Part shown: in pieces, positions 50,205-60,995 of the stretch
Numbering within the stretch: position 1 is the first letter of the stretch
How the letters are laid out: every line of letters starts with the position of its first letter
Assembly (NCBI RefSeq): GCF_002159735.1
Contig: NZ_NFJF01000004.1
Coordinates: 1 to 64,000, forward strand
Source of the DNA: Olsenella sp. An270
GTDB taxonomy: Bacteria; Actinomycetota; Coriobacteriia; Coriobacteriales; Atopobiaceae
DNA length: 64,000 nt
Direction: 5' to 3'
Translations under genes and position numbers: made by a program
The notes under the pieces: generated by a model
What the model saw: only the letters and a program-made list of their open reading frames with translations
What the model was told of the DNA's origin: nothing
The model's database searches: none

Positions 50205-52412
50205 ATGGCCGAGAACGCCACCACCACCGACGAGCGGAGCATGCGCCGCGCCCGCCGCCAGGCCCTGATCGACGCGGGCGTGAACCCGTACCCCATCGCC
50301 TCCGAGGTCACGGCGCACGCCGCCGAACTCGAGGCAAAGTACGCCGAGCTCGCCGACGGCACCGACACCGAGGACGTGGTGAGCGTCGCCGGCCGCATCC
50401 GCGCGCTGCGCAAGCAGGGCAAGGCCGCCTTCATCGTGCTCGAGGACGTGACGGGCTCCATTCAGCTCTTCTGCCGCCACGACGTGCTCGGCGACGAGGG
50501 CTGGGCGCTTCTCGCCAACCTCGACCTGGGCGACATCCTCGGCGCCACGGGCGCGGTGCTGCGCACGAGGCGCGGCCAGCTCTCCGTCTCGCCGACCTCG
50601 CTCACGGTGCTCTCCAAGTCCCTCCGCCCCTTGCCCGAGAAGTTCCACGGCCTCACCGACCGCGAGGTCCGCTACCGCCAGCGCTACGTCGACCTCATCA
50701 TGAACCCCGAGGTCCGCGACGTCTTCCGCAAGCGCAGCCAGATCGTGAGCCTCATCCGTCGCTACATGGAGGCCGACGGCTACATGGAGGTCGAGACGCC
50801 GATGATGCACGCCATCCTCGGCGGCGCCAACGCCAAGCCGTTCGTGACGCACTTCAACGCGCTCGACCGCGACTTCTACCTGCGCATTGCCACCGAGCTA
50901 CCGCTCAAGCGCCTCATCGTGGGCGGCCTCGAGCGCGTCTTCGAGATCGGTCGCAACTTCCGCAACGAGGGCATGGACCTCACGCACAACCCCGAGTTCA
51001 CCTCGATGGAGGCCTACTGCGCCTACTCCGACCTCGAGGGCATGAAGCGTCTCTCCGAGGGCCTCTTCAAGATGATCGCGCGCGAGGTCTGCGGCTGCGC
51101 GGAGGGCCACGAGGTCATCACCTACCAGGGCCAGGAGATCGACATGTCCGGCACCTGGGCGAGCCGCCCGCTGTCCGAGATCGCCTCCGAGTGCGTGGGC
51201 GAGGAGCTCACGATGGACACGCCCGTCGAGCACCTGCGCGAGCTCTGCGAGAAGAACGGCATCGAGGTCCAGCCCAGCTGGGGTGCCGGCAAGCTCCTCT
51301 TTGAGCTCTACGACGAGCTGGGCGAGAAGACCATCGTGAATCCCACCTTCGTGTGCGACTATCCCGAGGAGGTCTCCCCGCTCTCCAAGCGCAAGGCCGA
51401 GGACCCGCGCCTCACCGACCGCTTTGAGCTGGTCATCGCCGGCCACGAGTACGCCAACGCCTTCTCCGAGCTCAACGATCCCGTCGACCAGGCCGGCCGC
51501 TTCGCCGAGCAGGTGGCGGCCAAGGGGCTGGGCGACGACGAGGCCATGGGCTACGACTACGACTACGTGCGCGCCCTCGAGTACGGCATGCCGCCGGCGG
51601 GCGGCATCGGCTACGGCATCGACCGCATGGTCATGCTGTTCTGCGACCAGCCCGCGATCCGCGACGTGCTGCTCTTCCCGGCCATGAAGCCGGAGACCAT
51701 CACCAAGGCCGACATCGAGGCGCAGGTCGCGGGCGTGGTGACCGACAACACGGCCGCCTCCGTGGACGCGATCGCCGAGGACTCCGAGAAGGTCACGGCT
51801 GCGGCGGCGGAAGCTCCGGCGGCGCTTGTCGCCGGCATCGACCGCGACGCCGCGCTCGCACTTCTCGCTGAGCACAACCACGAGGAGTTCCACATCGAGC
51901 ACGGCGAGACCGTGGGCGGCGTGATGCGTGTCTTCGCCGAGGAGATGGACCCTGACAACGCCGACTTCTGGGAGGTCGTGGGCATCCTGCACGACCTCGA
52001 CTGGGAGGAGCACGCCGACGATCCGGCGAACCACACGGTCTACGCCGCGGAGCTTCTCGAGGCCGCGGGCGGCAGCGCCGAGCTCGTGCGCGCCATCCAG
52101 TCGCACAACTCCGACAACAACCCCGAGCTGCCCGCGCCCGAGCTCCCCATGGAAAAGGTCCTCTTCGCCGTGGACGAGCTCACGGGCCTCATCGGTGCGG
52201 CCGTGATCATGCGCCCGAGCAAGTCCGTCATGGACTTCGAGGTGAAGTCGCTCAAGAAGAAGTTCAAGGACAAGCGCTTCGCCGCCGGCTGCAACCGCGA
52301 CATCATCCGCAAGGGCGCTGAGCTCTGCGGGTGGGAGCTCGACGAGCTCTTCTCGCGCACGATCGACGCGATGAAGGCCATCGCGCCCGACCGCGACACG
52401 TTTGGGAAGTAG
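50205..52412 (+). CDS. lysS: Class II lysyl-tRNA synthetase fused to a C-terminal HD domain
   Basis: The protein has 735 residues; ordinary LysRS has about 500. Residues 1-515 are complete LysRS: OB-fold (VVSVAGRIRALRKQGKAAFIVLED), motif 1 around VETPMMHAILGGANAKPF, motif 2 ERVFEIGRNFRNEGMDLTHNPEF, and motif 3 GGIGYGIDRMVMLF. After a low-complexity linker (about 525-555) comes an HD-type phosphohydrolase domain with HNHEEFHIEHGETVGG and GILHDLDWEEHADDP and a helical remainder to 735. LysRS charges tRNA-Lys; the HD domain may act on a nucleotide or be regulatory. Both parts look intact, and codon use is uniform across the join. Confidence 0.94.
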   Translation: MAENATTTDERSMRRARRQALIDAGVNPYPIASEVTAHAAELEAKYAELADGTDTEDVVSVAGRIRALRKQGKAAFIVLEDVTGSIQLFCRHDVLGDEGWALLANLDLGDILGATGAVLRTRRGQLSVSPTSLTVLSKSLRPLPEKFHGLTDREVRYRQRYVDLIMNPEVRDVFRKRSQIVSLIRRYMEADGYMEVETPMMHAILGGANAKPFVTHFNALDRDFYLRIATELPLKRLIVGGLERVFEIGRNFRNEGMDLTHNPEFTSMEAYCAYSDLEGMKRLSEGLFKMIAREVCGCAEGHEVITYQGQEIDMSGTWASRPLSEIASECVGEELTMDTPVEHLRELCEKNGIEVQPSWGAGKLLFELYDELGEKTIVNPTFVCDYPEEVSPLSKRKAEDPRLTDRFELVIAGHEYANAFSELNDPVDQAGRFAEQVAAKGLGDDEAMGYDYDYVRALEYGMPPAGGIGYGIDRMVMLFCDQPAIRDVLLFPAMKPETITKADIEAQVAGVVTDNTAASVDAIAEDSEKVTAAAAEAPAALVAGIDRDAALALLAEHNHEEFHIEHGETVGGVMRVFAEEMDPDNADFWEVVGILHDLDWEEHADDPANHTVYAAELLEAAGGSAELVRAIQSHNSDNNPELPAPELPMEKVLFAVDELTGLIGAAVIMRPSKSVMDFEVKSLKKKFKDKRFAAGCNRDIIRKGAELCGWELDELFSRTIDAMKAIAPDRDTFGK

Positions 52413-52460
52413 CCTCTCGACCGAGGTCCTTCTCGCTCGACAATTCCCGTCTCTCCGTGG

Positions 52461-52599
52461 CGGCCGGCACTCATGAGTGCCGGCCGTCGACCTGTCTTGA
52501 GCCGACACTTACGCGCAAAACGCGAGAGGCTGCCCGCACTCCTTCCCATAATCCGTCAACCAAGCCGACACTCCGCGCGGGCACTCATATGTGTCGGCA
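52461..52599. repeat. Repeat set C, left flank of gene C
   Basis: It starts with a perfect 26-base palindrome (52461-52486) whose half-site is CGGCCGGCACTCA. Units of the form GCCGACACTC or GCCCGCACTC follow at about 52502, 52532 and 52564, 31-32 bp apart, ending with CTCATATGTGTCGGC. Most of this is an imperfect inverted copy of 53,958-54,080. The remainder of 52,413-52,808 is unique and non-coding. Confidence 0.88.
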
Positions 52600-52808
52600 T
52601 AGTACGACCGTGAAGAATTTGTGCCGTCGGCACGTCCCGCCCCTTGGGACCTTCGTGCGTGGCGCGCGACGGCGCGGCGTCTGAGCAGGCGGCTCGCCCC
52701 TCGGAGACCGAATGAGCCCGCCGGGTGACAGCTTGCTGCGCGCCAGCGGAAGTTTTGGTGAAAGCGTCCCTGCCTAGCCTCTGGTTACACCACGTCGAAA
52801 GGGGTGCT

Positions 52809-53921
52809 ATGGGACAGGACGTCTTCCTCGCCGGACAGCACTCGCTCCGGCTCACCCGCGCCGCTCGCCGCGATCCGGGCCTGCTGCTCGTTCCCGCCCC
52901 CGACGAGCATCTGCGAACAGGCCAGACCGCGATTGACCTGCCGTCGCTGCGGTCGTCGCTGCCCGACATCCTCCTTCCGATCGCCCCGGGCGCGCCGCTC
53001 GAGATGACGTTCTTCTCGCGCGAGGCGAGAAGCGAGTCTGCGCTCGTGCGGTCGCGCTGCCTGCTCTCGAGGCTGCCGAGCGCGTCGTTTCTCGAGGTGG
53101 TCCACGCGGACGGCAACCCGTGGGACTACGCGGGGGAGGGCGCGCTGCGCCTGTTCGTGGAGTCTCCCGCGCTGAGCCTGATCAGAATGTGCCAGCAGCT
53201 TGACGCGCTGGTCAGCCGCAGTGCGCTCTCCCCCAATGCCGCGTTCTTCCGGCTGCTCACCTTCCCCATGGAGGCGTGCGGCTCCTACGCGCGCGACCCG
53301 AGCGACCCGGCGTTCGGGAGCTGCGCCTTCGAGCTTCCGGCGCTCTGTCGCGCCGACGACCTGAGCGCGTTTCTTGGCGAGGCGACGGGAATCAGGGGGC
53401 TCCGCCAGGCCCGTCGCGTGGCGACGCTCGTCCAGGACGGGGCGGGCTCTCCGGAGGAGACGCTCCTCTCGTTCGCCTTCAAGCTCCCGCCCGAGCTCGG
53501 CGGCATAGAGGCGCCGCCCTTCTCGGAGAACGAGCCAATCGAGTGGCCGAGCGACGTGCTCCACCTCATAGAGCACCGTCGGATGCGCCCCGACTTTCAC
53601 TGGGCGCGTCACCGGACCGCGTCGGAGTACAACGGCAAGGAACACGTCAGCGAGGAGGCGTTCGAGGAGGACCAGCGGCGCGTCCGGGACTACCAGACCT
53701 GCGGGATCTCGGTCTTTCCGGCGAGCTACAAGAACGTGAGCACCCTGTCGGCGCTGAACGCCTACCTTGCGCGCGTCGCGCATGCGCTGGCGCAGACCGA
53801 GGGCGCGGAGTTCGAGGCTCGGGTGCGTCGGACGCTTGCGGACGAGGGCGCGAGCTTCATGCGGCGCGTTCTTCTCAGCCAGATGCTGCCCGCCGTTCCA
53901 AGCGAGAAGCCCGACTGGTAG
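52809..53921 (+). CDS. Orphan gene C: paralog of genes A and B, PD-(D/E)XK nuclease-like
   Basis: This 370-residue protein has in its N-terminal half SARSESALVRSR-type and LTFPMEACGSYAR segments that parallel genes A and B. The C-terminal half has the nuclease-like set: DGAGSPEETLLSFAFKLP (Glu), RRMRPDFHW (Asp), then SEYNGKEHVSEEAFEEDQRRVRDYQTCGISVF, where EYNGKEH gives an acidic-x-x-x-Lys pattern. This is the most canonical of the three paralogs. CGAAAGGGG precedes the ATG at 52809. It is flanked by repeat set C in inverted orientation. Nothing in the sequence shows a substrate; restriction, repair or repeat-directed cleavage are all possible. Confidence 0.62.
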   Translation: MGQDVFLAGQHSLRLTRAARRDPGLLLVPAPDEHLRTGQTAIDLPSLRSSLPDILLPIAPGAPLEMTFFSREARSESALVRSRCLLSRLPSASFLEVVHADGNPWDYAGEGALRLFVESPALSLIRMCQQLDALVSRSALSPNAAFFRLLTFPMEACGSYARDPSDPAFGSCAFELPALCRADDLSAFLGEATGIRGLRQARRVATLVQDGAGSPEETLLSFAFKLPPELGGIEAPPFSENEPIEWPSDVLHLIEHRRMRPDFHWARHRTASEYNGKEHVSEEAFEEDQRRVRDYQTCGISVFPASYKNVSTLSALNAYLARVAHALAQTEGAEFEARVRRTLADEGASFMRRVLLSQMLPAVPSEKPDW

Positions 53922-53957
53922 GGTGAGTCTCAGGCGGTCGTTCTCCTCGTCCCTCCC

Positions 53958-54080
53958 TGCCGCACATATGAGTGTCGGCTTAGTTGACGCCTTATCCGAG
54001 GGAGTGTCGGCATGCTCTCGCGCTTTTGCGCGGAGTGCGGGCGCTGTTACGCTCAATAGCCGGCACCCATGAGTGCGGGC
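53958..54080. repeat. Repeat set C, right flank of gene C
   Basis: Units with GAGTGTCGGC or GAGTGCGGGC have GTG at 53972, 54004, 54035 and 54073, spaced 32, 31 and 38 bp. CGCGCTTTTGCGCG-type and TAGTTGACG segments match the left flank in inverse. It ends inside the GCGAGAAGAAC at 54079 and lies 110 bases before clpC, so it may contain part of the clpC promoter. Confidence 0.88.
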
Positions 54081-54145
54081 GAGAAGAACGCGCGGCCCGC
54101 GAGAGACGCGACGTCGCTTAGCGCGTTTGCGCGCGCGGCGCCGTG

Positions 54146-54161
54146 GGTACAAACTAGTACC
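54146..54161. promoter_or_regulatory. Palindrome upstream of clpC
   Basis: GGTAC-AAACTA-GTACC lies 30 bases before the clpC start. It does not match CtsR, HspR or CIRCE sites that I know. It could be a repressor site or part of the -10 region. Confidence 0.35.
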
Positions 54162-54190
54162 GTGAATCCACCGTGCGGAAGGACGCACCC

Positions 54191-56773
<2,583 letters not shown>

Positions 56774-56839
56774 GGGGGCCGAGCGCCGCGCGGACGGCGC
56801 TATACTCGTATTCGACCGACACCGAGGAGAGGGGCGCCC

Positions 56840-57916
56840 GTGGAAGCCACCCAGCTCGACCCCACGACCGCGCGCGAGCAGCGCTTCGAGGACGCGATCA
56901 GGAAGACCGCGCCCGGCACGCCGCTGCGCACCGCGCTCGACATGATCCTCGCCGGGCACCTCGGCGCCCTCATCTGCGTCGGCGACACCGAGAACGTCCT
57001 CGCCGCCGGCGACGACGGGTTCAAGCTGGAGGTCTCGTTCACGGCCAACCGCCTCTTCGAGCTCTGCAAGATGGACGGCGCCGTGGTGATCGACCGCGAC
57101 CTCACCAAGATCCTGCGCGCCAACTACCACCTCAACCCCGACCCGTCGCTGCCTACCTCCGAGACCGGCACGCGCCACCGCACGGCGGCGCGGATGAGCC
57201 TGCTCACCAAGGCGATGGTCATCTCCGTCTCTGCGCGGCGCTCCGTGGTCAACGTCTACGTGGACGGCCGGGGCTACGAGCTCAAGAGCGTGAGCGACCT
57301 GCTCTCCACCGTGAACCAGCTCACCGTCGCCATGCAGAACACGCGCAACCAGCTCGACCGGAGCCTGCTGCGCCTCACGAGCCTCGAGCTGGACAACTGC
57401 GTCACGCTCGGGGACCTCACGAGCATCTTCTATCTCTTCGAGGTGCTGCAGTCGGCCGGCGAGGAGCTTGACGCCTGCATCGCCCAGCTCGGCCGCGAGG
57501 GCAAGATCGCCCAGATGCAGCGCGAGGAGTACCTGGCGGGCACCGACGAGGCCTACACGCTCATGATCCGCGACTACGCCGCCGACTCCTCCGAGGAGAC
57601 CGCCCGCGGCATCCGCAGCCGTCTGCACGACACCGTGAACACGCAGCTGCGCTCTGCCAAGCTCGTCGCCAGGATCCTTGGCTACACAGACGACCGCGGC
57701 GAGGACTCCATCATGACCCCGCTCGGCCTCCGCACGCTCTCGCGCGTGCCCGTCGTGCGCGACGGCATGGCCGACAAGATCGTCGACGAGTACGGCTCGC
57801 TCCAGGAGGTCCTCGAGGCCGTGGACGACGACCCGTCGCGTCTCGGCGAGATCGGCGTCAAGAACCCGGGCGTGCTCGCCAACAGCCTCCATCGCATGTG
57901 GGACAAGGGGGAGTGA
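56840..57916 (+). CDS. disA: DNA integrity scanning diadenylate cyclase DisA
   Basis: The protein has 358 residues from a GTG after GAGGAGAGGGG. The N-terminal DAC domain has GALICVGDTENVLAAGDDGF, KMDGAVVIDRD (the DGA motif) and TGTRHRTAARMS (the RHR motif). A helical linker and a C-terminal HhH DNA-binding domain (EIGVKNPGVLANSL) complete the octamer-forming architecture. It makes c-di-AMP and pauses at branched DNA. TATACT at 56801-56806 is a likely -10 box. The stop overlaps the ispD start (TGATG). The disA-ispD-ispF-cysS order is conserved in Gram-positives. Confidence 0.96.
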   Translation: MEATQLDPTTAREQRFEDAIRKTAPGTPLRTALDMILAGHLGALICVGDTENVLAAGDDGFKLEVSFTANRLFELCKMDGAVVIDRDLTKILRANYHLNPDPSLPTSETGTRHRTAARMSLLTKAMVISVSARRSVVNVYVDGRGYELKSVSDLLSTVNQLTVAMQNTRNQLDRSLLRLTSLELDNCVTLGDLTSIFYLFEVLQSAGEELDACIAQLGREGKIAQMQREEYLAGTDEAYTLMIRDYAADSSEETARGIRSRLHDTVNTQLRSAKLVARILGYTDDRGEDSIMTPLGLRTLSRVPVVRDGMADKIVDEYGSLQEVLEAVDDDPSRLGEIGVKNPGVLANSLHRMWDKGE

Positions 57917-58674
57917 TGGGCACCCCCGCCCCGGCGCCCTGCGCCGCGCGACCGGGCGTGGCCGCGTCCGGCGCCGACACCTGCGCGGTCATCGTCGCCG
58001 GTGGGTCCGGCGAGCGCTTTGGCGACCCGCGCGGGAAGCAGTTCGTGGACCTGTGCGGCCTTCCGCTCATGAGCTGGTCGATCATGGCCTTCGACCGCGC
58101 CCCCTCCGTGGCGCGGATCGTGGTGGTGTGCGCGCCGGACCACGCCGCCCAGGTCGAGAAGGACGTGCTCTCGCGGCTCTCCCTGGCAAAGCCGGTCGAG
58201 CTCGCCCCCTCGGGCGAGACCCGGCAGGCGTCGGTCCGCTCGGGCCTGGACGCCAGCCCCCGCGACCTCCCGCTCGTTGCGATCCACGACGCGGCTCGTC
58301 CGCTCATCGAGGTCGAGCAGATCGAGGCGGCCGTGGCGGCGGTGCGCGCCGACGAGGCGCTGGCTGGCGCCATCCTCGCCATCCGCTCGGTCGACACGCT
58401 CAAGCTCGTCGAGGGCGCCACGATCGTGGCCACGCCGGACCGCTCGTTCTACTGGGCCGCGCAGACCCCGCAGGTCTTCCGCCGCCGCTCCCTGCTCGCC
58501 GCCCACAAGGCCGCCGAGCGCGAGGGCTACCAGGGCACCGACGACGCCTCGCTGGTCGAGCGGCTGGGCGGTCGCGTCCGCGTGGTCGAGTCCACGCGCG
58601 ACAACATCAAGATCACGCTGCCCGAGGACCTCGCCCTCGCCGAGGCCACCCTCGAGCGGCGCCTGCTTACCTGA
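57916..58674 (+). CDS. ispD: 2-C-methyl-D-erythritol 4-phosphate cytidylyltransferase
   Basis: This 252-residue protein has about 28 extra N-terminal residues of low complexity, then CAVIVAGGSGERFGDPRGKQFVDLCGLPL (CTP-binding loop with Arg and Lys), VAIHDAARPLIE, TLKLVEGATIVATPDRSFYWAAQTPQVF and GTDDASLVERLGGRVRVVE. It makes CDP-methylerythritol, the substrate of IspE. The start at 57916 overlaps the disA stop; if translation instead begins further in, the extension is not made, but no alternative start has a better ribosome-binding site. Confidence 0.94.
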   Translation: MGTPAPAPCAARPGVAASGADTCAVIVAGGSGERFGDPRGKQFVDLCGLPLMSWSIMAFDRAPSVARIVVVCAPDHAAQVEKDVLSRLSLAKPVELAPSGETRQASVRSGLDASPRDLPLVAIHDAARPLIEVEQIEAAVAAVRADEALAGAILAIRSVDTLKLVEGATIVATPDRSFYWAAQTPQVFRRRSLLAAHKAAEREGYQGTDDASLVERLGGRVRVVESTRDNIKITLPEDLALAEATLERRLLT

Positions 58675-58680
58675 CCGGCC

Positions 58681-58769
58681 GGGGCGGCGGCCAAGGCCCG
58701 GCGCTCGGACAGTCCTCGCCGCGTAGGGCGCGGCTGCGGAACTCGCGGCGGGCCTTGGCCGCCGCCCCA
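58681..58769. repeat. Twenty-bp inverted repeat between ispD and ispF
   Basis: Bases 58681-58700 are the exact reverse complement of 58749-58768 (GGGGCGGCGGCCAAGGCCCG on the left arm), separated by 48 bp that can fold further (CGCCGCG...CGCGGC). There is no T tract. It is probably a strong mRNA hairpin between ispD and ispF. Confidence 0.85.
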
Positions 58770-58804
58770 GCCCGCCCCACCCGCTCGCGACAGGAGGTCC
58801 CGAC

Positions 58805-59284
58805 ATGCTTCGCATCGGACACGGGTTTGACGTGCACGCGTTCGCCGACGGCAGGCGCCTGATACTGGGCGGCGTGGACGTGCCGTGCGAGCGCGGGCTG
58901 GCCGGCCACTCCGACGCGGACGTGCTCGCGCACGCCCTCATGGACGCCGTGCTCGGCGCGCTGCGCGCCGGCGACATCGGCAAGCTCTTCCCGGACACCG
59001 ACCCCGCCTACGAGGGCGCGGACTCGCTGGTCCTGATGCGCCACGTGGCCGAGCTTACCCGCGAGCTCGGCTGGCGCGTCGTCGACGTCGACTGCACCAT
59101 CGCCGCGCAGGCCCCCAAGCTCGCGCCCTACCGCGACGAGATGCGCGCCAACATGGCCGCTGCGCTCGGCGTGCCCACGGACGCCGTGGGCGTGAAGGCA
59201 ACCACGACCGAGCGCCTCGGCTTCGTGGGCCGCGAGGAGGGCATCGCCGCCTGGGCCGTCGCCCTGCTCGAGCGCATCGAATAG
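58805..59284 (+). CDS. ispF: 2-C-methyl-D-erythritol 2,4-cyclodiphosphate synthase
   Basis: The protein has 159 residues, the family norm. RIGHGFDVHAFADGRRLILGGVDVP supplies the Asp and His zinc ligands. HSDADVLAHALMDAVLGALRAGDIGKLFPDTDP is the second metal/substrate block. VGVKATTTERLGFVGREEGIAAWAV is the C-terminal signature. It follows ispD by 130 bp containing a strong hairpin. GGAGGT precedes the ATG. Together with ispE at 43,193 it completes three successive MEP-pathway steps in the window. Confidence 0.97.
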   Translation: MLRIGHGFDVHAFADGRRLILGGVDVPCERGLAGHSDADVLAHALMDAVLGALRAGDIGKLFPDTDPAYEGADSLVLMRHVAELTRELGWRVVDVDCTIAAQAPKLAPYRDEMRANMAAALGVPTDAVGVKATTTERLGFVGREEGIAAWAVALLERIE

Positions 59285-59350
59285 CGGCCCTTCTCGTCCG
59301 CCGGCGCTATACTGGTCCAACGCAAGAACACCAACCACCAAGGAGCGACC

Positions 59351-60829
59351 ATGCTCGTCTACAACAGCCAGACGCACAAGAAAGAGGAGCTCGTCCCCAT
59401 CGAGCCCGGCAAGATTCGCATGTACGTCTGCGGCCCCACCGTCTACGACCAGATCCACATCGGCAACGCGCGGACCTTCCTCGCGTTCGACGTGATTCGT
59501 CGCTACCTCATGTACAAGGGCTACCAAGTCACCTTTGCCCAGAACCTCACCGACGTGGACGACAAGATCATCAACCGCGCCAACGAGACCGGGCGCACCG
59601 CCGCCGAGGTCGCCGAGGAGTGCTCAGCCGCCTTTATTGAGCAGATGCATCGATTTGGCGTGCTCGACCCGGACATCCGCCCGCGCGCCACGCACGAGAT
59701 CGAGGCCATGCAGGAGATGATCTCCCTGCTCATCGAGCGCGGCGTGGCCTACCCCGTGCCTTCCGGCGACGTCTACTTCTCCGTCCGCGCCGACCACAAC
59801 TACGGCATCCTCTCCGGGCGCAGCCTGGATCAGATGCGCGCCGGCGAGCGCGTGGAGGTCAACGACGAGAAGCGCGACCCCTTCGACTTTGCCCTCTGGA
59901 AGGCCGCCAAGCCCGGCGAGCCCAGCTGGCCCTCCCCGTGGGGCGACGGCCGTCCCGGCTGGCACACCGAGTGCTGCGCGATGATCCACCGCTACCTGGG
60001 CACTCCGATCGACATCCACGGCGGCGGCGCCGACCTGATCTTCCCGCACCATGAGAACGAGACCGCCCAGGCCATGTGCGCCTGGGACTCCGCGCTCGCC
60101 AACACGTGGATGCACACCGGCATGCTCCGCGTCGACGGCGAGAAGATGTCCAAGAGCCTCGGCAACTTCTACACGCTCAAGGAGGTGCTCGACAAGTACC
60201 CCGCCGACGCCGTGCGCCTGCTCATGCTGCAGACCCACTACCGCGCGCCGCTCGACTTCTCCTTCGAGCGCCTCGAGGGCGTGGCTGGCACGCTCGAGCG
60301 CCTGCAGACCTGCGTGCGCAACCTGCGCTGGGCCGCCGAGCGCTCCCCGCAGGACGGCGAGCTCAACGACGCCGACCGCACCCTCGGCGCGCAGATCGAC
60401 GCCGCGCGCGAGGAGTTCTGCCGCCAGATGGACGACGACTTCAATACCGCCGGTGGCCTCGCCGCGATCTTCTCGCTCGTGACCGCGGCCAACACCTACC
60501 TGGCGGAGGCTGCCGACGACACCTCCACGGCCGTCTGCCTGCGCGCTGCCGACATGCTCTCCGAGCTGGCCGACGTCATGGGCATCAGCCTCTCGCGCTC
60601 CGCCGGCGACGACGACCTGCCCTCCGGCCTCGTGGATCTTGCGCGCGAGCAGGCCGGCTACGAGGGCGACTCCGCCGCGGAGGCGGCCGAGGCCCTTCTT
60701 GCCGCCCGCCAGGCCGCGCGTGCCGAGAAGAACTGGGGCGTCGCGGACGCCATCCGTGACGGCATCGGCGCGCTCGGCCTCGTGGTCGAGGACACCGCCG
60801 CCGGCGCCCGCCTGCACCGCAAGGAGTAG
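59351..60829 (+). CDS. cysS: Cysteinyl-tRNA synthetase
   Basis: This 492-residue class I synthetase starts [16 protein letters not shown]. It has zinc ligand Cys in [19 protein letters not shown] (HIGH-type HIGN at about 36), [26 protein letters not shown] with further zinc ligands, and [13 protein letters not shown] (KMSKS, about 265). A C-terminal helical anticodon-binding domain completes it. TATACT at 59308-59313 is a likely -10 box, giving a very short leader, so no T-box riboswitch is possible here. Confidence 0.97.
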   Translation: MLVYNSQTHKKEELVPIEPGKIRMYVCGPTVYDQIHIGNARTFLAFDVIRRYLMYKGYQVTFAQNLTDVDDKIINRANETGRTAAEVAEECSAAFIEQMHRFGVLDPDIRPRATHEIEAMQEMISLLIERGVAYPVPSGDVYFSVRADHNYGILSGRSLDQMRAGERVEVNDEKRDPFDFALWKAAKPGEPSWPSPWGDGRPGWHTECCAMIHRYLGTPIDIHGGGADLIFPHHENETAQAMCAWDSALANTWMHTGMLRVDGEKMSKSLGNFYTLKEVLDKYPADAVRLLMLQTHYRAPLDFSFERLEGVAGTLERLQTCVRNLRWAAERSPQDGELNDADRTLGAQIDAAREEFCRQMDDDFNTAGGLAAIFSLVTAANTYLAEAADDTSTAVCLRAADMLSELADVMGISLSRSAGDDDLPSGLVDLAREQAGYEGDSAAEAAEALLAARQAARAEKNWGVADAIRDGIGALGLVVEDTAAGARLHRKE

Positions 60830-60918
60830 ATTGCAAGTACTTCTCAAGAGGGACGTGTCGGCATGCGGGAGCTTTCCAGATAACAGCTGATTAACAGCAA
60901 TACAGTTGAAAGACTTAC

Positions 60919-60942
60919 CAACCCCCACTATAGTGGGGGTTG
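60919..60942 (+). terminator. Perfect 24-base hairpin downstream of cysS
   Basis: CAACCCCCACTA/TAGTGGGGGTTG is an exact inverted repeat followed by TCTTCC. A second exact hairpin, GTTGTCTTCC and GGAAGACAAC (60939-60966), shares its last four bases, so the two can form only as alternatives. They mark the start of the low-GC island. Confidence 0.65.
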
Positions 60943-60995
60943 TCTTCCATTTACAGGGAAGACAACTGCTTTCTCCTAGATCAAGGGAGCTCAGC

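Larger units (their letters stand above)
52426..54089. mobile_element. Candidate element carrying gene C, bounded by 11-bp and about 110-bp inverted repeats
   Basis: GTCCTTCTCGC (52426-52436) and GCGAGAAGAAC (54079-54089) bound a 1,664-bp segment. Inside these, repeat set C occurs in inverted orientation on each side of gene C, giving a transposon-like outline. There is no recognisable transposase, and I see no clear target-site duplication, so mobility is only a hypothesis. Confidence 0.35.

Noticed and set aside
54121-54190. CtsR, HspR or CIRCE operator before clpC
   Set aside because: No match to the known heptad, HAIR or CIRCE patterns; only the short GGTAC/GTACC palindrome is present.
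60830-60995. T-box or other riboswitch near cysS
   Set aside because: The region is downstream of cysS, and the cysS leader itself is too short for a T-box; only simple hairpins are present.
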